Program-made: the position numbers and the translations under genes
Virus record (IMG/VR): IMGVR_UViG_3300032236_000325
Span: 1 to 39,315 of that record
Direction: 5' to 3' (one strand)
Source of the DNA: a virus
DNA length: 39,315 nucleotides
Part shown: in pieces, positions 23,126 through 30,726 of the stretch
Numbering within the stretch: the stretch's first letter is position 1
Layout of the letters: each line of letters begins with the position of its first letter
Notes under the pieces: model-generated
Database searches by the model: none
What the model was told of the DNA's origin: nothing
What the model saw: only the letters and a program-made list of their open reading frames with translations

Positions 23126-23441
23126 GAATCGTTTAGTTCAATTAAGCAAAGAAGTTGACGAATCTCACGATTACTTGGACAAAGCAGAACGACAATATCT
23201 TCACGCTAAAACTGAGCACGAATTGGCAATAGCCAAAACACGTTTAGGTTTATCGGGAGAAAAAATGCGAGTTCAAGATGTACAAGATTACGCCTTAGTT
23301 AAATGCGCAGATTCATTTACGGCACTTAATATCGCAGAAGGCGTAGTCAAAGCGGCACGGGCAAACGCAACCCGTATTCGCACACAAGTAGATATTGCTC
23401 GCTCTATCGGAACGTCCGTTAGGGCTTCATTAGAAATCTAG
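23100..23441 (+). CDS. Helical coiled-coil protein, unknown
   Basis: 113 residues with GGAAAGG upstream. Nearly all helix, with a heptad-like N-terminal half (RLVQLSKEVDESHDYLDKAE and on) and an Ala/Arg-rich end (VKAARANATRIRTQVDIARS). Short coiled-coil proteins are often found near phage recT and nuclease genes. Function unknown. Confidence 0.7.
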   Translation: MVVTPASIENRLVQLSKEVDESHDYLDKAERQYLHAKTEHELAIAKTRLGLSGEKMRVQDVQDYALVKCADSFTALNIAEGVVKAARANATRIRTQVDIARSIGTSVRASLEI

Positions 23442-23453
23442 GAAAGGGACAAA

Positions 23454-23600
23454 ATGAAAACAAAACAAAAGCAAATCTGTTCAGTTTGCGGGACAGATAA
23501 ATTACACATCACGTTAGCAAATGGCGAGAAGTTACCGTATTTCAGTATCAGTATCGCCACTTGGTCAATTGTTTGTAACGATTGTAGGGACAAGAAATGA
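23454..23600 (+). CDS. 48-residue zinc-ribbon microprotein
   Basis: MKTKQKQICSVCGTDKLHIT begins the protein, which ends VCNDCRDKK. CSVC and CNDC, 28 residues apart, would bind zinc. GGAAAGG precedes the ATG, and the stop overlaps the next ATG. It shares its first four residues with the microprotein at 19886, perhaps a distant duplicate. Confidence 0.65.
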   Translation: MKTKQKQICSVCGTDKLHITLANGEKLPYFSISIATWSIVCNDCRDKK

Positions 23601-23884
23601 AAATATCTTGGTTGAAAGAAATTATTAAAGACTACGCAGATGATGACGTAATTTTTGTAGCCTTTTATGAAAAGTCAGAAATAGATGAATACGTTCAAGA
23701 AAATATTTGTGATAGCGATTGCGATGGCACTTGTAACGCAAATGTTACTAATGAAGAATGGCAAAAAATAGTTGAACGTATGGAAGAAGATGAAGATGTA
23801 TTTACCGAACTTGGTAAAGCATTTGATTACTACCGACAACAAATGTTCGAAAACAGAACCAAACAACTAAAGGGAGATAAATAA
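23597..23884 (+). CDS. Acidic small protein, unknown
   Basis: 95 residues. Very acidic, with a Cys-containing stretch (NICDSDCDGTCNANVTNEEW) and helices on each side (ISWLKEIIKDYADDDVIFVA; ELGKAFDYYRQQMFENRTKQ). CxxxCxxxC may bind metal. It ends directly before the nuclease gene. No family recognised. Confidence 0.7.
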   Translation: MKISWLKEIIKDYADDDVIFVAFYEKSEIDEYVQENICDSDCDGTCNANVTNEEWQKIVERMEEDEDVFTELGKAFDYYRQQMFENRTKQLKGDK

Positions 23885-24808
23885 ATGGAAATCGAAACAA
23901 TGTTAATGAAGGCGCTAACGGCGTATGACGCAAGCCGTGAACGTTCATTACAAAAAGAAGTAGGCGTATCACAAATTGGTGGTTGCCGAAAGCAAGTATG
24001 GTTACAAATTCAAGGTACGCCTAAAGAAAATGAAACCATTAAGTTACCTTCACTAATGGGTACTGCTATTCATAAGATGATTGAAGAAGCCATTTCAAAT
24101 GGCGATATTTCAGGCGATTATGAATTGGAGCAAGAAGTTGAATGGGACGGATTGAAAGGACATATTGACCTTTATATTCCGTCAGTCGGCGCGGTGGTTG
24201 ATTGGAAGACTACAAAGAAAAGCAGTCTTACATATTTTCCCAGTACGCAACAACGCTGGCAAGTGCAACTCTACGCATATTTATTAGAGAAGAATGGAAA
24301 AACGCCACAAACCGTAACACTCGTAGCCATTCCGCGAGATGGGGACGAACGCCATATCAAAACGCATACCGAGGAATACAACCCGTTCGTTGCGATAGAG
24401 GCGTTGCAATGGCTAAATGAAGTTAAGGCGCAAAACGAAGCACCTGCGCCAGAAAAATATGCCGCTCAATGGTGTCAGCATTTCTGTTCTTACTACGGAA
24501 CGGCGTGTGGCGGTATTGAGGGAAAAGTAGATACCGCAGAAATTATTGAAGATGAAAAAATAATCTTTGCGGCAGAACAATATCTAGAACTTGATAGGCA
24601 AATCAAAACTTTAACGGCGCAAAAAGATTCTGCCAAAGAAGTGCTAGAAAATGTAAACGGTTCGACACCATCGGGAATTCAAGTATCGTGGACGGTTGTA
24701 GGCGGTCGTACAACGATTGATGAGAGCGAGGTAGAGAAGTTACTAGGGGCAGTACCAAAGAAGACGGGAGAACCGTCTATGCGTCTATCGGTGAAGGGAA
24801 TCAAATAA
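23885..24808 (+). CDS. Cas4/RecB-like PD-(D/E)XK exonuclease with iron-sulfur cysteines
   Basis: 307 residues. The nuclease core shows GHIDLYIP (Asp95), AVVDWKT (Asp106, Lys108) and QVQLYAYLL (QxxxY). Four cysteines are placed as in Cas4/AddB: Cys34 near the N-terminus (GGCRKQVW), then Cys197, Cys201 and Cys208 (WCQHFCSYYGTAC), which would hold a 4Fe-4S cluster. A C-terminal coiled region follows. Phage Cas4-like enzymes resect DNA ends, here probably as partner of RecT. Nothing suggests a CRISPR role, as no array or other Cas gene is present. Confidence 0.88.
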   Translation: MEIETMLMKALTAYDASRERSLQKEVGVSQIGGCRKQVWLQIQGTPKENETIKLPSLMGTAIHKMIEEAISNGDISGDYELEQEVEWDGLKGHIDLYIPSVGAVVDWKTTKKSSLTYFPSTQQRWQVQLYAYLLEKNGKTPQTVTLVAIPRDGDERHIKTHTEEYNPFVAIEALQWLNEVKAQNEAPAPEKYAAQWCQHFCSYYGTACGGIEGKVDTAEIIEDEKIIFAAEQYLELDRQIKTLTAQKDSAKEVLENVNGSTPSGIQVSWTVVGGRTTIDESEVEKLLGAVPKKTGEPSMRLSVKGIK

Positions 24809-24972
24809 TGGAAAAAGAGATACGTCAACGTATATATGAAGAAATTATGGCGTTGGACTTATCAGAGGCAAAAGAAATCTCATCAGACTGGTACGCGGGC
24901 AGTATGCGTACCAGAATGATTTGCGCCGTAATTGCGAAGGGAGGTTCAAATGACTTGGGTGAAGATAGATGA
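24808..24972 (+). CDS. 54-residue protein, unknown
   Basis: The ATG overlaps the nuclease stop (TAATG). MEKEIRQRIYEEIMALDLSE and the following EISSDWYAGSMRTRMICAVI are helical. It overlaps the start of the replication initiator by 23 bases. No domain; the coupling suggests that it is translated. Confidence 0.6.
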   Translation: MEKEIRQRIYEEIMALDLSEAKEISSDWYAGSMRTRMICAVIAKGGSNDLGEDR

Positions 24973-25750
24973 TTCATTTCCCGACCACCCAAAAATAATT
25001 GGATTATCTGATAGAGCGTTCCGCTTACATATTCAAGGTTTATGTTATTGCGGAAAGTATTTAACAGATGGATTCATTCCCTACGCGGCAGTTAACTCTA
25101 TGGTGACCGAACCAGAATATAAACCAACAGATGAATTGGAGTCCGCTGGTTTATGGATTCGTTGCGATAAAGGGTTTGAGATTCACGATTATCTTGAACA
25201 CCAAAGTAGCAAGTCCGAAGTGGTGGAAAAGAAAGAAACCACACGGGCGCGAGTAAAACGGCATAGAGAAAGCAAACTTGGTAACGCTGTTACTAACGCG
25301 TATGTAACAGGGTCAGAGTACAGAGAACAGAGTACAGATAACAGAGTACAGAGTTCAGAAATAGAGATAACAACTACCAACAACCTTCCTCTACCGAGGG
25401 TGAAAAGCGCCAGAGATTCCGTATATGCAATACAGAAAAAACTCTCAGACGCTAGAGCCGATGGTATTAACGCTTGGAATTTATCTCGTTTAGTAGAAGA
25501 CGAATGGGACAAATTACATAACGCTAACGAAATCGGCGGTTGTATCGCATTAACGGCGTGGTATGTATCAGAACTACAAACTAGACCGTTAACAACGTCC
25601 GAGATTGGACGAATAGGACAAATGACTAAACGGTTTGGGCGTATTGCTTTATTAGCCATTGACGAAGCGGCGAGTAAAGATTTAACCGATTTAGTAAGTT
25701 ACGCATACCGCGTAGCGCAAAACCTTTACAAAGAAAAGGCAGGTAAGTAA
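24950..25750 (+). CDS. Replication initiator / replisome organiser, winged-helix type
   Basis: 266 residues; ATG 24950 has AAGGGAGG at 24937-24944. The N-terminus (MTWVKIDDSFPDHPKIIGLS followed by DRAFRLHIQGLCYCGKYLTD) is a winged-helix domain typical of phage replication organisers in actinophages. A basic linker (RARVKRHRESK) and a low-complexity stretch lead to a helical C-terminal domain (EIGRIGQMTKRFGRIALLAI), which may contact the host helicase. No polymerase, helicase or primase is encoded, so this protein would have to recruit the host replisome. Confidence 0.8.
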   Translation: MTWVKIDDSFPDHPKIIGLSDRAFRLHIQGLCYCGKYLTDGFIPYAAVNSMVTEPEYKPTDELESAGLWIRCDKGFEIHDYLEHQSSKSEVVEKKETTRARVKRHRESKLGNAVTNAYVTGSEYREQSTDNRVQSSEIEITTTNNLPLPRVKSARDSVYAIQKKLSDARADGINAWNLSRLVEDEWDKLHNANEIGGCIALTAWYVSELQTRPLTTSEIGRIGQMTKRFGRIALLAIDEAASKDLTDLVSYAYRVAQNLYKEKAGK

Positions 25751-25870
25751 ATGGACGAAGTAAAAAAGTGCGTTATATGTGGTGAAGTAGCAACAAAGAA
25801 CAAAATGGGACGCGATATTTGCGAATACCATTGGGAATTATCCATTGACCATAAGAGAGGCAGAGAATAA
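25751..25870 (+). CDS. 39-residue zinc-finger microprotein
   Basis: MDEVKKCVICGEVATKNKMG then RDICEYHWELSIDH. CVIC and CEYH make a C2CH zinc finger. It fills the gap exactly between its neighbours: it starts at the base after the previous stop and ends at the base before the next ATG. Confidence 0.7.
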   Translation: MDEVKKCVICGEVATKNKMGRDICEYHWELSIDHKRGRE

Positions 25871-26182
25871 ATGAAAAAAATGTACAAATCAGTTCGGCAT
25901 TTGTTTAATCCAAGTCGCAAAAAATGTACAGAAAACCATTGGCACATTATTGAAGGCAAATTGATTTTAGACACGCCTACTGATGAGCAATCAGAAACCG
26001 CTAGAGAAATGGTTAAAGCGTTAGAAGGCACAATCCGTTTACAAATCTACGAAGATATTTGCGATTTGAACCTTACGACCGATATGAAGCAAATTCTCAA
26101 AGTAGGTAAAGGAAATATGGGTAATGCGTTACTGGCAGTACAAGCCATTTGCGCAGATATAGCGTTAGGAAATAAGAAATGA
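25871..26182 (+). CDS. Small protein, unknown
   Basis: 103 residues. A basic start (MKKMYKSVRHLFNPSRKKCT) is followed by helices (SETAREMVKALEGTIRLQIY, GNALLAVQAICADIALG). AGAGAGGCAGAG precedes the ATG. It may bind nucleic acid, but no domain is recognised. Confidence 0.7.
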   Translation: MKKMYKSVRHLFNPSRKKCTENHWHIIEGKLILDTPTDEQSETAREMVKALEGTIRLQIYEDICDLNLTTDMKQILKVGKGNMGNALLAVQAICADIALGNKK

Positions 26183-26328
26183 TAAAACTCATTTTGGGAT
26201 ATATCGGATTAGTGGTTATTAGTTCGTGGATAGGGGGACTAATAACCATTGTTTATTTGCGAAAGGAAAGCAATAAATACTTTACAAAACCGAAGGGTGG
26301 TTGTGATGGCTCCTGCTTACCGTTTTAA
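26179..26328 (+). CDS. 49-residue single-span membrane protein
   Basis: The ATG overlaps the previous stop (ATGA). A hydrophobic segment (about residues 4-27, LILGYIGLVVISSWIGGLIT) is followed by a basic part and a CDGSC motif at the end. Small membrane proteins like this are common in phage early regions; no role can be assigned. Confidence 0.6.
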   Translation: MIKLILGYIGLVVISSWIGGLITIVYLRKESNKYFTKPKGGCDGSCLPF

Positions 26329-26485
26329 CAGAACAGATATGGAAAACACATTAGTTGCCATATTCAAAAATGAAGATTTAGCCGTAGAAATGCTGGTTGG
26401 ACTTTTATCTTCATTATGTACAGATAAACAATTATCAGCGTTAATTGACCACTTAGAAAGGAGAGAAGATGGGACTACCGTGTAA
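26306..26485 (+). CDS. Small protein, unknown
   Basis: 59 residues from ATG 26306, which has AAGGG at 26293-26297; an ATG at 26249 in the same frame is possible but overlaps the membrane protein fully. Helical and acidic (NTLVAIFKNEDLAVEMLVGL, ALIDHLERRED). It overlaps the next gene by 17 bases. Confidence 0.6.
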   Translation: MAPAYRFNRTDMENTLVAIFKNEDLAVEMLVGLLSSLCTDKQLSALIDHLERREDGTTV

Positions 26486-26768
26486 GCGTAATAACTGTCA
26501 ATGCGAACACATTATTTGCGATGTGGGATTTATTGACGTAACACATACAGAAATCACTCAAAAAACCTTGCGTGATGGCACTAAAAAGGAAATACAACAG
26601 GTGTATAGTGCAACCACGTTTTGTCCCGAGTGCGAACCCGAAAGAGCGCACATAATGGCTACATCTACTACACCCGAAGAACGGGACGAACGTTTGAAAC
26701 TGCGCTCGCATTTTAAGACCGCAGAAAACTACGACAAAATACAAGAGAGCAAAACCCGCACCCTGTAA
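26469..26768 (+). CDS. Cysteine-rich zinc-binding protein
   Basis: 99 residues with AAAGGAGAG upstream. Cysteines lie in CKRNNCQCEHIIC (about residues 5-17) and CPECEPERAH (about 52-61). The spacing suggests a zinc ribbon with one half at each end of a beta hairpin. It lies between small unknown genes and a secreted transglycosylase. Confidence 0.7.
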   Translation: MGLPCKRNNCQCEHIICDVGFIDVTHTEITQKTLRDGTKKEIQQVYSATTFCPECEPERAHIMATSTTPEERDERLKLRSHFKTAENYDKIQESKTRTL

Positions 26769-26777
26769 GGGGGAAAA

Positions 26778-27161
26778 GTGAAAAAACTCAAAATAATAAC
26801 CGTACTACTTCTAGCACTTACTTGGTCTATTCAAGGAATAGCAATAGCGCAAGCACCGACCAAAATGAACATCGAGGCGCTGGCATATCATCAACCTAAA
26901 CAATATGCTCAAATTCTTATCAGTCAAACTGGTTGGAAGTCGCAAGAATATGAATGTCTAAATAATATTTGGACAAAAGAATCAAATTGGCACTACTGGT
27001 CAAAATCGTCCACTAGCACCGCATTTGGTATATGGCAAGGAATAACTGAAACTTCCCGTAAACCTGATGTACAAATTCGTAACGGTTTAAGGTATATTAA
27101 GCACCGTTATGGAAATCCCTGTACCGCTTGGAAATTTTGGCGAAGCCATTACTGGTACTAG
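26778..27161 (+). CDS. Secreted lytic transglycosylase-like protein
   Basis: 127 residues from a GTG start with AAGGGGG upstream. A signal peptide is clear (MKKLKIITVLLLALTWSIQG, cleavage probably after AQA at residue 26). The mature part shows LNNIWTKESNWHYWSKSSTS with catalytic Glu68, AFGIWQG, and QIRNGLRYIKHRYGNPCTAW, the pattern of actinobacterial SLT-like muramidases. It would cut the glycan strand of peptidoglycan outside the membrane. It is encoded in the early region, far from the lysis genes, and its 3' end overlaps rusA by 53 bases. Confidence 0.82.
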   Translation: MKKLKIITVLLLALTWSIQGIAIAQAPTKMNIEALAYHQPKQYAQILISQTGWKSQEYECLNNIWTKESNWHYWSKSSTSTAFGIWQGITETSRKPDVQIRNGLRYIKHRYGNPCTAWKFWRSHYWY

Positions 27162-27588
27162 CGCGCAATTTTTCGTCAAAGGTAGACCCGTCCCGCAAGG
27201 GTCGCTCAAATTTATTAACGGACACGCCATTCACGTTAGAGCGCAAGATTTAGCGTTATGGCGGGCTGATATTGCGAATGGTGCTAGATACGCACGGGTG
27301 GAAAAAATAACGGGTGCGGTAGAAATCCATTTGGGGTTTGTACTAGCAAAACCTAAAACCGCCAAACGTCCCGAACCTAGCACCACGCCTGACCTTGATA
27401 AATTAGTTCGTGCCGTTTTTGATGGGCTAACAGATGTTGCTTACGAAGACGATAAGCAAGTTACAAAAATTGTGGCTAGTAAGCAGTACGGCGAAACGCA
27501 AGGCGTATCTATATTTATTATTGACCGTGAAAAGTTAAGCGCACAAAACAAAATCATCAGCGCAGAACTCAATATGGATATTGACTAG
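27109..27588 (+). CDS. rusA: RusA-like Holliday junction resolvase
   Basis: 159 residues. FFVKGRPVPQGSLKFINGHA, then TTPDLDKLVRAVFDGLTDVA, then YEDDKQVTKIVASK is the RusA pattern, with the essential Asp residues in PDLDKL, FDGL and YEDD. RusA cuts four-way junctions and would clear recombination intermediates before packaging. The ATG is inside the preceding gene; a shorter form from an alternative start near 27160 is possible, because the first 17 residues are atypical. Confidence 0.88.
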   Translation: MEIPVPLGNFGEAITGTSAQFFVKGRPVPQGSLKFINGHAIHVRAQDLALWRADIANGARYARVEKITGAVEIHLGFVLAKPKTAKRPEPSTTPDLDKLVRAVFDGLTDVAYEDDKQVTKIVASKQYGETQGVSIFIIDREKLSAQNKIISAELNMDID

Positions 27589-27617
27589 ACCATCAAAAAT
27601 CTCAACGGAGGCTGAAA

Positions 27618-27968
27618 TTGAAGAATGGGGCGCAGTTACGTGAACAGGTTTTGGCACGTTGCGAAGGGTACTGCGAAAAGTGTGGGCGTGGGCTTCCAGA
27701 AGGTTTTGCTTTACATCATAGAAAATTAAAATCGCGTGGCGGTAAAGACGCAATTGAAAACTTAATCGCATTACACCACGAATGTCATAACACGGGAACA
27801 AATTCTGTTCATCTAAACGTAAAGTTAGCAACCGAGAATGGATATATAGTCCCGCAACACGCAGACCCCGCAGAATATGTAATGTTGTTGCCTAACGGTT
27901 CAACTGTTAAACTAACACTTGAAGGCACTTACGATTACATAGAACGGAAGGAAGACTATGGCTGGTGA
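27618..27968 (+). CDS. HNH endonuclease
   Basis: 116 residues from TTG 27618 with CGGAGG at 27606-27611. CEGYCEKCGRGLPEGFALHH followed by RKLKSRGG and ENLIALHHECHN gives the complete McrA-type HNH motif with its Cys pairs. It overlaps SSB by 11 bases, so it is part of the replication operon. It may nick DNA in packaging or recombination; its placement argues against a mobile intron-type gene. Confidence 0.85.
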   Translation: MKNGAQLREQVLARCEGYCEKCGRGLPEGFALHHRKLKSRGGKDAIENLIALHHECHNTGTNSVHLNVKLATENGYIVPQHADPAEYVMLLPNGSTVKLTLEGTYDYIERKEDYGW

Positions 27969-28362
27969 ACTAATTGTTTTAGGCGAAGGTCGTTTAGGCG
28001 CAGACGCAGAATTGCGCAAAACAAATAACGGAAAACTTGTAACGTCATTCAATCTTGCTAACACACCAAGCGTTAACAAAGATGGTACGTGGGTAGATAA
28101 AGAAACTACTTGGGTACGTTGCTTTGTTTGGGGTAAAAATGCCACAGGCGCGGCAAATGAGTTACGCAAGGGAATGTTAATTACATTTTCTGGACGTTTG
28201 GAAACTGAAACGTATCTTGATAAAGAACAAATTGAACGTAAGCAAATAATCGTCAATATTGATTCATACGGCGTTGTACCAAAGAACGTTGCTGAACCAG
28301 TAGCACCAAACGCAGACGTACTTGCTAAAACCGAAGACCCAATTGATGACCCGTGGGCATAA
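27958..28362 (+). CDS. ssb: Single-stranded DNA-binding protein
   Basis: 134 residues. An OB-fold: GRLGADAELRKTNNGKLVTS, then TWVRCFVWGKNATGAANELR, then KGMLITFSGRLETETYLDKE. The acidic tail ends in DDPWA, close to the DDIPF-type tip that recruits partner proteins in bacterial SSBs. It protects single-stranded DNA in replication and RecT annealing. Confidence 0.9.
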   Translation: MAGELIVLGEGRLGADAELRKTNNGKLVTSFNLANTPSVNKDGTWVDKETTWVRCFVWGKNATGAANELRKGMLITFSGRLETETYLDKEQIERKQIIVNIDSYGVVPKNVAEPVAPNADVLAKTEDPIDDPWA

Positions 28363-28374
28363 GGAAGGTTAATA

Positions 28375-28560
28375 ATGGAAGATGTAATTGATTCAATCGC
28401 AACCGCAGAATTGCTAGGTGTAACACGCAATAATCTGCGTCAATTGGTTTATCGCAAAATCCTTGTCCCTGTCGGCAAGGAGAAAAGGCGTTCACTCTTT
28501 AATCGAGTGGACGTGGAAGCGATAAAGAAAGAGCGCTCGCCGTCCGTCCCTTCGGTTTGA
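28375..28560 (+). CDS. MerR/excisionase-type helix-turn-helix protein
   Basis: 61 residues. SIATAELLGVTRNNLRQLVY then RKILVPVGKEKRRSLFNRVD fits the winged HTH of the MerR_1/HTH_17 (excisionase-like) family. With no integrase present, a role in excision is unlikely; a transcription regulator is more likely. A terminator follows. Confidence 0.8.
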   Translation: MEDVIDSIATAELLGVTRNNLRQLVYRKILVPVGKEKRRSLFNRVDVEAIKKERSPSVPSV

Positions 28561-28573
28561 TGCGCTCGCTGAG

Positions 28574-28613
28574 TAGAGCCTGTTAATCCCTTTTCAGGCT
28601 CTATTCGGTTTCT
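28574..28613 (+). terminator. Probable terminator after the HTH gene
   Basis: TAGAGCCTG (28574-28582) pairs perfectly with 28595-28603 over 9 bp with a 12-nt loop. It is followed by TTCGGTTTCT, a broken U-tract. It separates the SSB/HTH block from the ParB block. Confidence 0.65.
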
Positions 28614-28630
28614 ACTACTGAAAGGTAAAA

Positions 28631-28771
28631 ATGAATATTCACGTAATGAAGTCTTATCGTGTAGGCGGTTTAGGTTTCACTTGGGCTTACATTTATGGCG
28701 ATTGGGATATAGATATCAATTTGCTATTTATCACAATTAACATTTGGAAAGGCAGTAAAAAATGGAACTAG
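28631..28771 (+). CDS. 46-residue protein, unknown
   Basis: MNIHVMKSYRVGGLGFTWAY then YGDWDIDINLLFITINIWKG. Aromatic and hydrophobic, beta-like. GAAAGG precedes the ATG, and it overlaps the ParB-like gene by 10 bases. No family recognised. Confidence 0.6.
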   Translation: MNIHVMKSYRVGGLGFTWAYIYGDWDIDINLLFITINIWKGSKKWN

Positions 28772-29295
28772 ATGTAAAACTTATTCCGATTGATGATTTA
28801 ACACTTGACCCAAACAATGCGCGTAAGCACTCCGAACGTAACTTAGACGCTATTGCCAAATCGTTATTAAAGTTTGGACAACGCAAACCAATTGTCGTTG
28901 ATAAAAACCTAACGGTAATTGCTGGTAACGGAACGGTAGAAGCCGCACGTTCACTTGGTTGGAAAGGATTAAATACCGTATGCGTCCCCAAAGATTGGGA
29001 TTCAGACACCATAAAGGCATATGCGCTCGCGGATAACCGTACTGCTGAACTTGCTTCGTGGGACGGCGAAATTTTGATTGACCAATTAAAAGACTTAGTG
29101 CTTAACGATTGGAACGTTAACGATTTCGGCTTTAAGGACTTTGATTTGAAAGACCCAGAAGACCGAGAAACGGGTATGCAACATATCGCAGAGCAATATG
29201 AAGTTGTAATTCAATGCGCAGATGAAGATGAACAAACTGCGTTATTGCTTCGTTTATCGCAAGAAGGGTTACGCGTTCGCGCAATCGTTATCTAA
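28762..29295 (+). CDS. ParB-like nuclease-domain protein
   Basis: 177 residues. DLTLDPNNARKHSERNLDAI followed by KSLLKFGQRKPIVVD, then VIAGNGTVEAARSLGW and ALADNRTAELASWD form the ParB/Srx-fold domain in the phage variant that often accompanies DNA methylases and other modification enzymes. There is no DNA-binding HTH as in chromosomal ParB. It is directly followed by the ABC-GNAT fusion, with which it probably works. Confidence 0.88.
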   Translation: MELDVKLIPIDDLTLDPNNARKHSERNLDAIAKSLLKFGQRKPIVVDKNLTVIAGNGTVEAARSLGWKGLNTVCVPKDWDSDTIKAYALADNRTAELASWDGEILIDQLKDLVLNDWNVNDFGFKDFDLKDPEDRETGMQHIAEQYEVVIQCADEDEQTALLLRLSQEGLRVRAIVI

Positions 29296-29311
29296 TTAGA
29301 AAGGAAGGCAA

Positions 29312-30445
29312 ATGAGCATAATCAGATTAGAAAGTGAAATCACGCGCACACCACGCGTTATGCAACTGGAAGGTATGTTTGATTTACAAGGCGCGGCATA
29401 TAGCGTTACTGAAATTCAATCGTCATTTCCCGATTTGAATGAACGGGATTGGAATATCGGTCTAATTGTTGGTCCAAGCGGTGCTGGTAAATCCACTATC
29501 GCTCGCAATATGTTTGGCGATATTTTGGAGAAGTCGGAAAATATCCAATGGTCTAAAGATAAATCCATTATTGATGATTTCCCTTCTAATTTGCCTATAC
29601 GTGAAATTACAGAATTGCTATCTTCCGTAGGGTTTAGTTCACCGCCAGCGTGGTTACGTCCCTTTCACGCACTAAGTAACGGTGAGCAATTTCGTGTAAC
29701 GATGGCGCGAGTAATTGCCGAAAATAAAGAACTATCCGTAGTTGATGAGTTCACTTCTGTTATTGACCGTACTGTCGCAAAGATTGGTTCGTCTGCGATT
29801 GCCAAAACAATTCGTAAGCGTAATCAAAAGTTTGTTGCGGTTGGTTGCCATTACGATATTGAAGAATGGTTACAACCTGATTGGATTTATCAACCCCATC
29901 TTGGCGAGTTCACTTGGGGGTCGGTTCAACCCCGCCCAGAAGTCAATGTTGAAGTCATATGGGCAAAGTATTCGGCGTGGAACACATTCGCACGTCATCA
30001 CTATCTAACGGCTGATTTGAATAGGTCGGCGCAAATATATGTTGGGCTAATTGACGACCAGCCAGCGGTAATGACTGCCATTCTCCCTTTGGTTAATGCG
30101 CGGGTAAAAAATGCTAGGCGTATTAGTAGAACTGTTGTACTGCCTGATTATCAGGGTATCGGAATCGGTATGAAGTTTGTTGATGCGGTTTGTGGTGGAT
30201 TAGCGGCGCAAGGGTTATCTACCTATACGACCACATCTCACCCTGCACGGGTTAGAGCATTAAACAGTAGTAAGAATTGGGAAATGATTAGAGAACCTTC
30301 ACGGGTCGCCCAAAGAGGAAAAACTTCTGCTATTACTGGTCGGCTTGGCTTATCTCGTAGTCGAATCACAACTGGCTTTCGGTACGCAGGTATAGAACGC
30401 CCAGAAATTGCTAAAGTGTTATGCCCACGTCCCGTTACAAAGTAG
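29312..30445 (+). CDS. ABC-type ATPase fused to a GNAT domain (possible Mom-like DNA modification enzyme)
   Basis: 377 residues with AAAGGAAGG upstream. Domain 1 (about 1-205): Walker A GPSGAGKST (54-62), signature ALSNGEQFR (about 126) and Walker B ELSVVDEF with catalytic Glu. Domain 2 (about 210-345) has a GNAT pattern: SAWNTFARHHYL, then VGLIDDQPAVMTAILPLV, then VVLPDYQGIGIGMKFVDAVC. The HHY motif at the start of the GNAT part recalls phage Mu Mom, a GNAT-fold enzyme that modifies adenine in phage DNA. I infer a DNA modification or anti-restriction role; protein or small-molecule acetylation is the alternative. No transmembrane partner is present, so this is not a transporter. Confidence 0.75.
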   Translation: MSIIRLESEITRTPRVMQLEGMFDLQGAAYSVTEIQSSFPDLNERDWNIGLIVGPSGAGKSTIARNMFGDILEKSENIQWSKDKSIIDDFPSNLPIREITELLSSVGFSSPPAWLRPFHALSNGEQFRVTMARVIAENKELSVVDEFTSVIDRTVAKIGSSAIAKTIRKRNQKFVAVGCHYDIEEWLQPDWIYQPHLGEFTWGSVQPRPEVNVEVIWAKYSAWNTFARHHYLTADLNRSAQIYVGLIDDQPAVMTAILPLVNARVKNARRISRTVVLPDYQGIGIGMKFVDAVCGGLAAQGLSTYTTTSHPARVRALNSSKNWEMIREPSRVAQRGKTSAITGRLGLSRSRITTGFRYAGIERPEIAKVLCPRPVTK

Positions 30446-30477
30446 TGCTATATTTAGTGAATACATAGGGAGTAGAG

Positions 30478-30651
30478 ATGGCGATATACGAGTACGAATG
30501 TTCCAGTTGTCGGGAGATTACCGAGGCGGAGTTTCCTATTGCTATGGGAGGCGCACCAGCGATTATGTGTAAATGCGGTAAAGAGGCTGGACGTAAATTC
30601 TCCACGTTTGGTTTGGTCTTACGCGGTGGCGGTTGGGGAAGCAAACCATAA
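30478..30651 (+). CDS. FmdB-like zinc-ribbon protein
   Basis: 57 residues. MAIYEYECSSCREITEAEFP followed by CKCGKEAGRKFS shows CxxC and CxC in the FmdB/CxxC_CXXC_SSSS pattern of small regulatory zinc ribbons. The stop overlaps the next ATG. It lies just upstream of the terminase genes. Confidence 0.75.
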   Translation: MAIYEYECSSCREITEAEFPIAMGGAPAIMCKCGKEAGRKFSTFGLVLRGGGWGSKP

Positions 30652-30722
30652 TGACTTACGAGTTTTATTACATTCACTTTCAAGTTAATGGTATCTGGCG
30701 TTGCGAAGTGATAAGGAAATAA
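30651..30722 (+). CDS. 23-residue ORF before the small terminase
   Basis: MTYEFYYIHFQVNGIWRCEV then IRK. The ATG overlaps the previous stop, and the frame ends five bases before the terminase ATG. It may be a translated coupling peptide; the size gives little support. Confidence 0.35.
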   Translation: MTYEFYYIHFQVNGIWRCEVIRK

Positions 30723-30726
30723 CATA

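Noticed and set aside
23885-24808. CRISPR-associated Cas4
   Set aside because: There is no repeat array or other Cas gene. The neighbours (RecT, SSB, RusA) point to phage recombination.
28375-28560. Excisionase of a temperate phage
   Set aside because: No integrase, repressor or attachment site exists in the complete genome, so a regulator is more likely.
29312-30445. ABC transporter ATP-binding subunit
   Set aside because: No membrane partner is encoded and the ATPase is fused to a GNAT domain.
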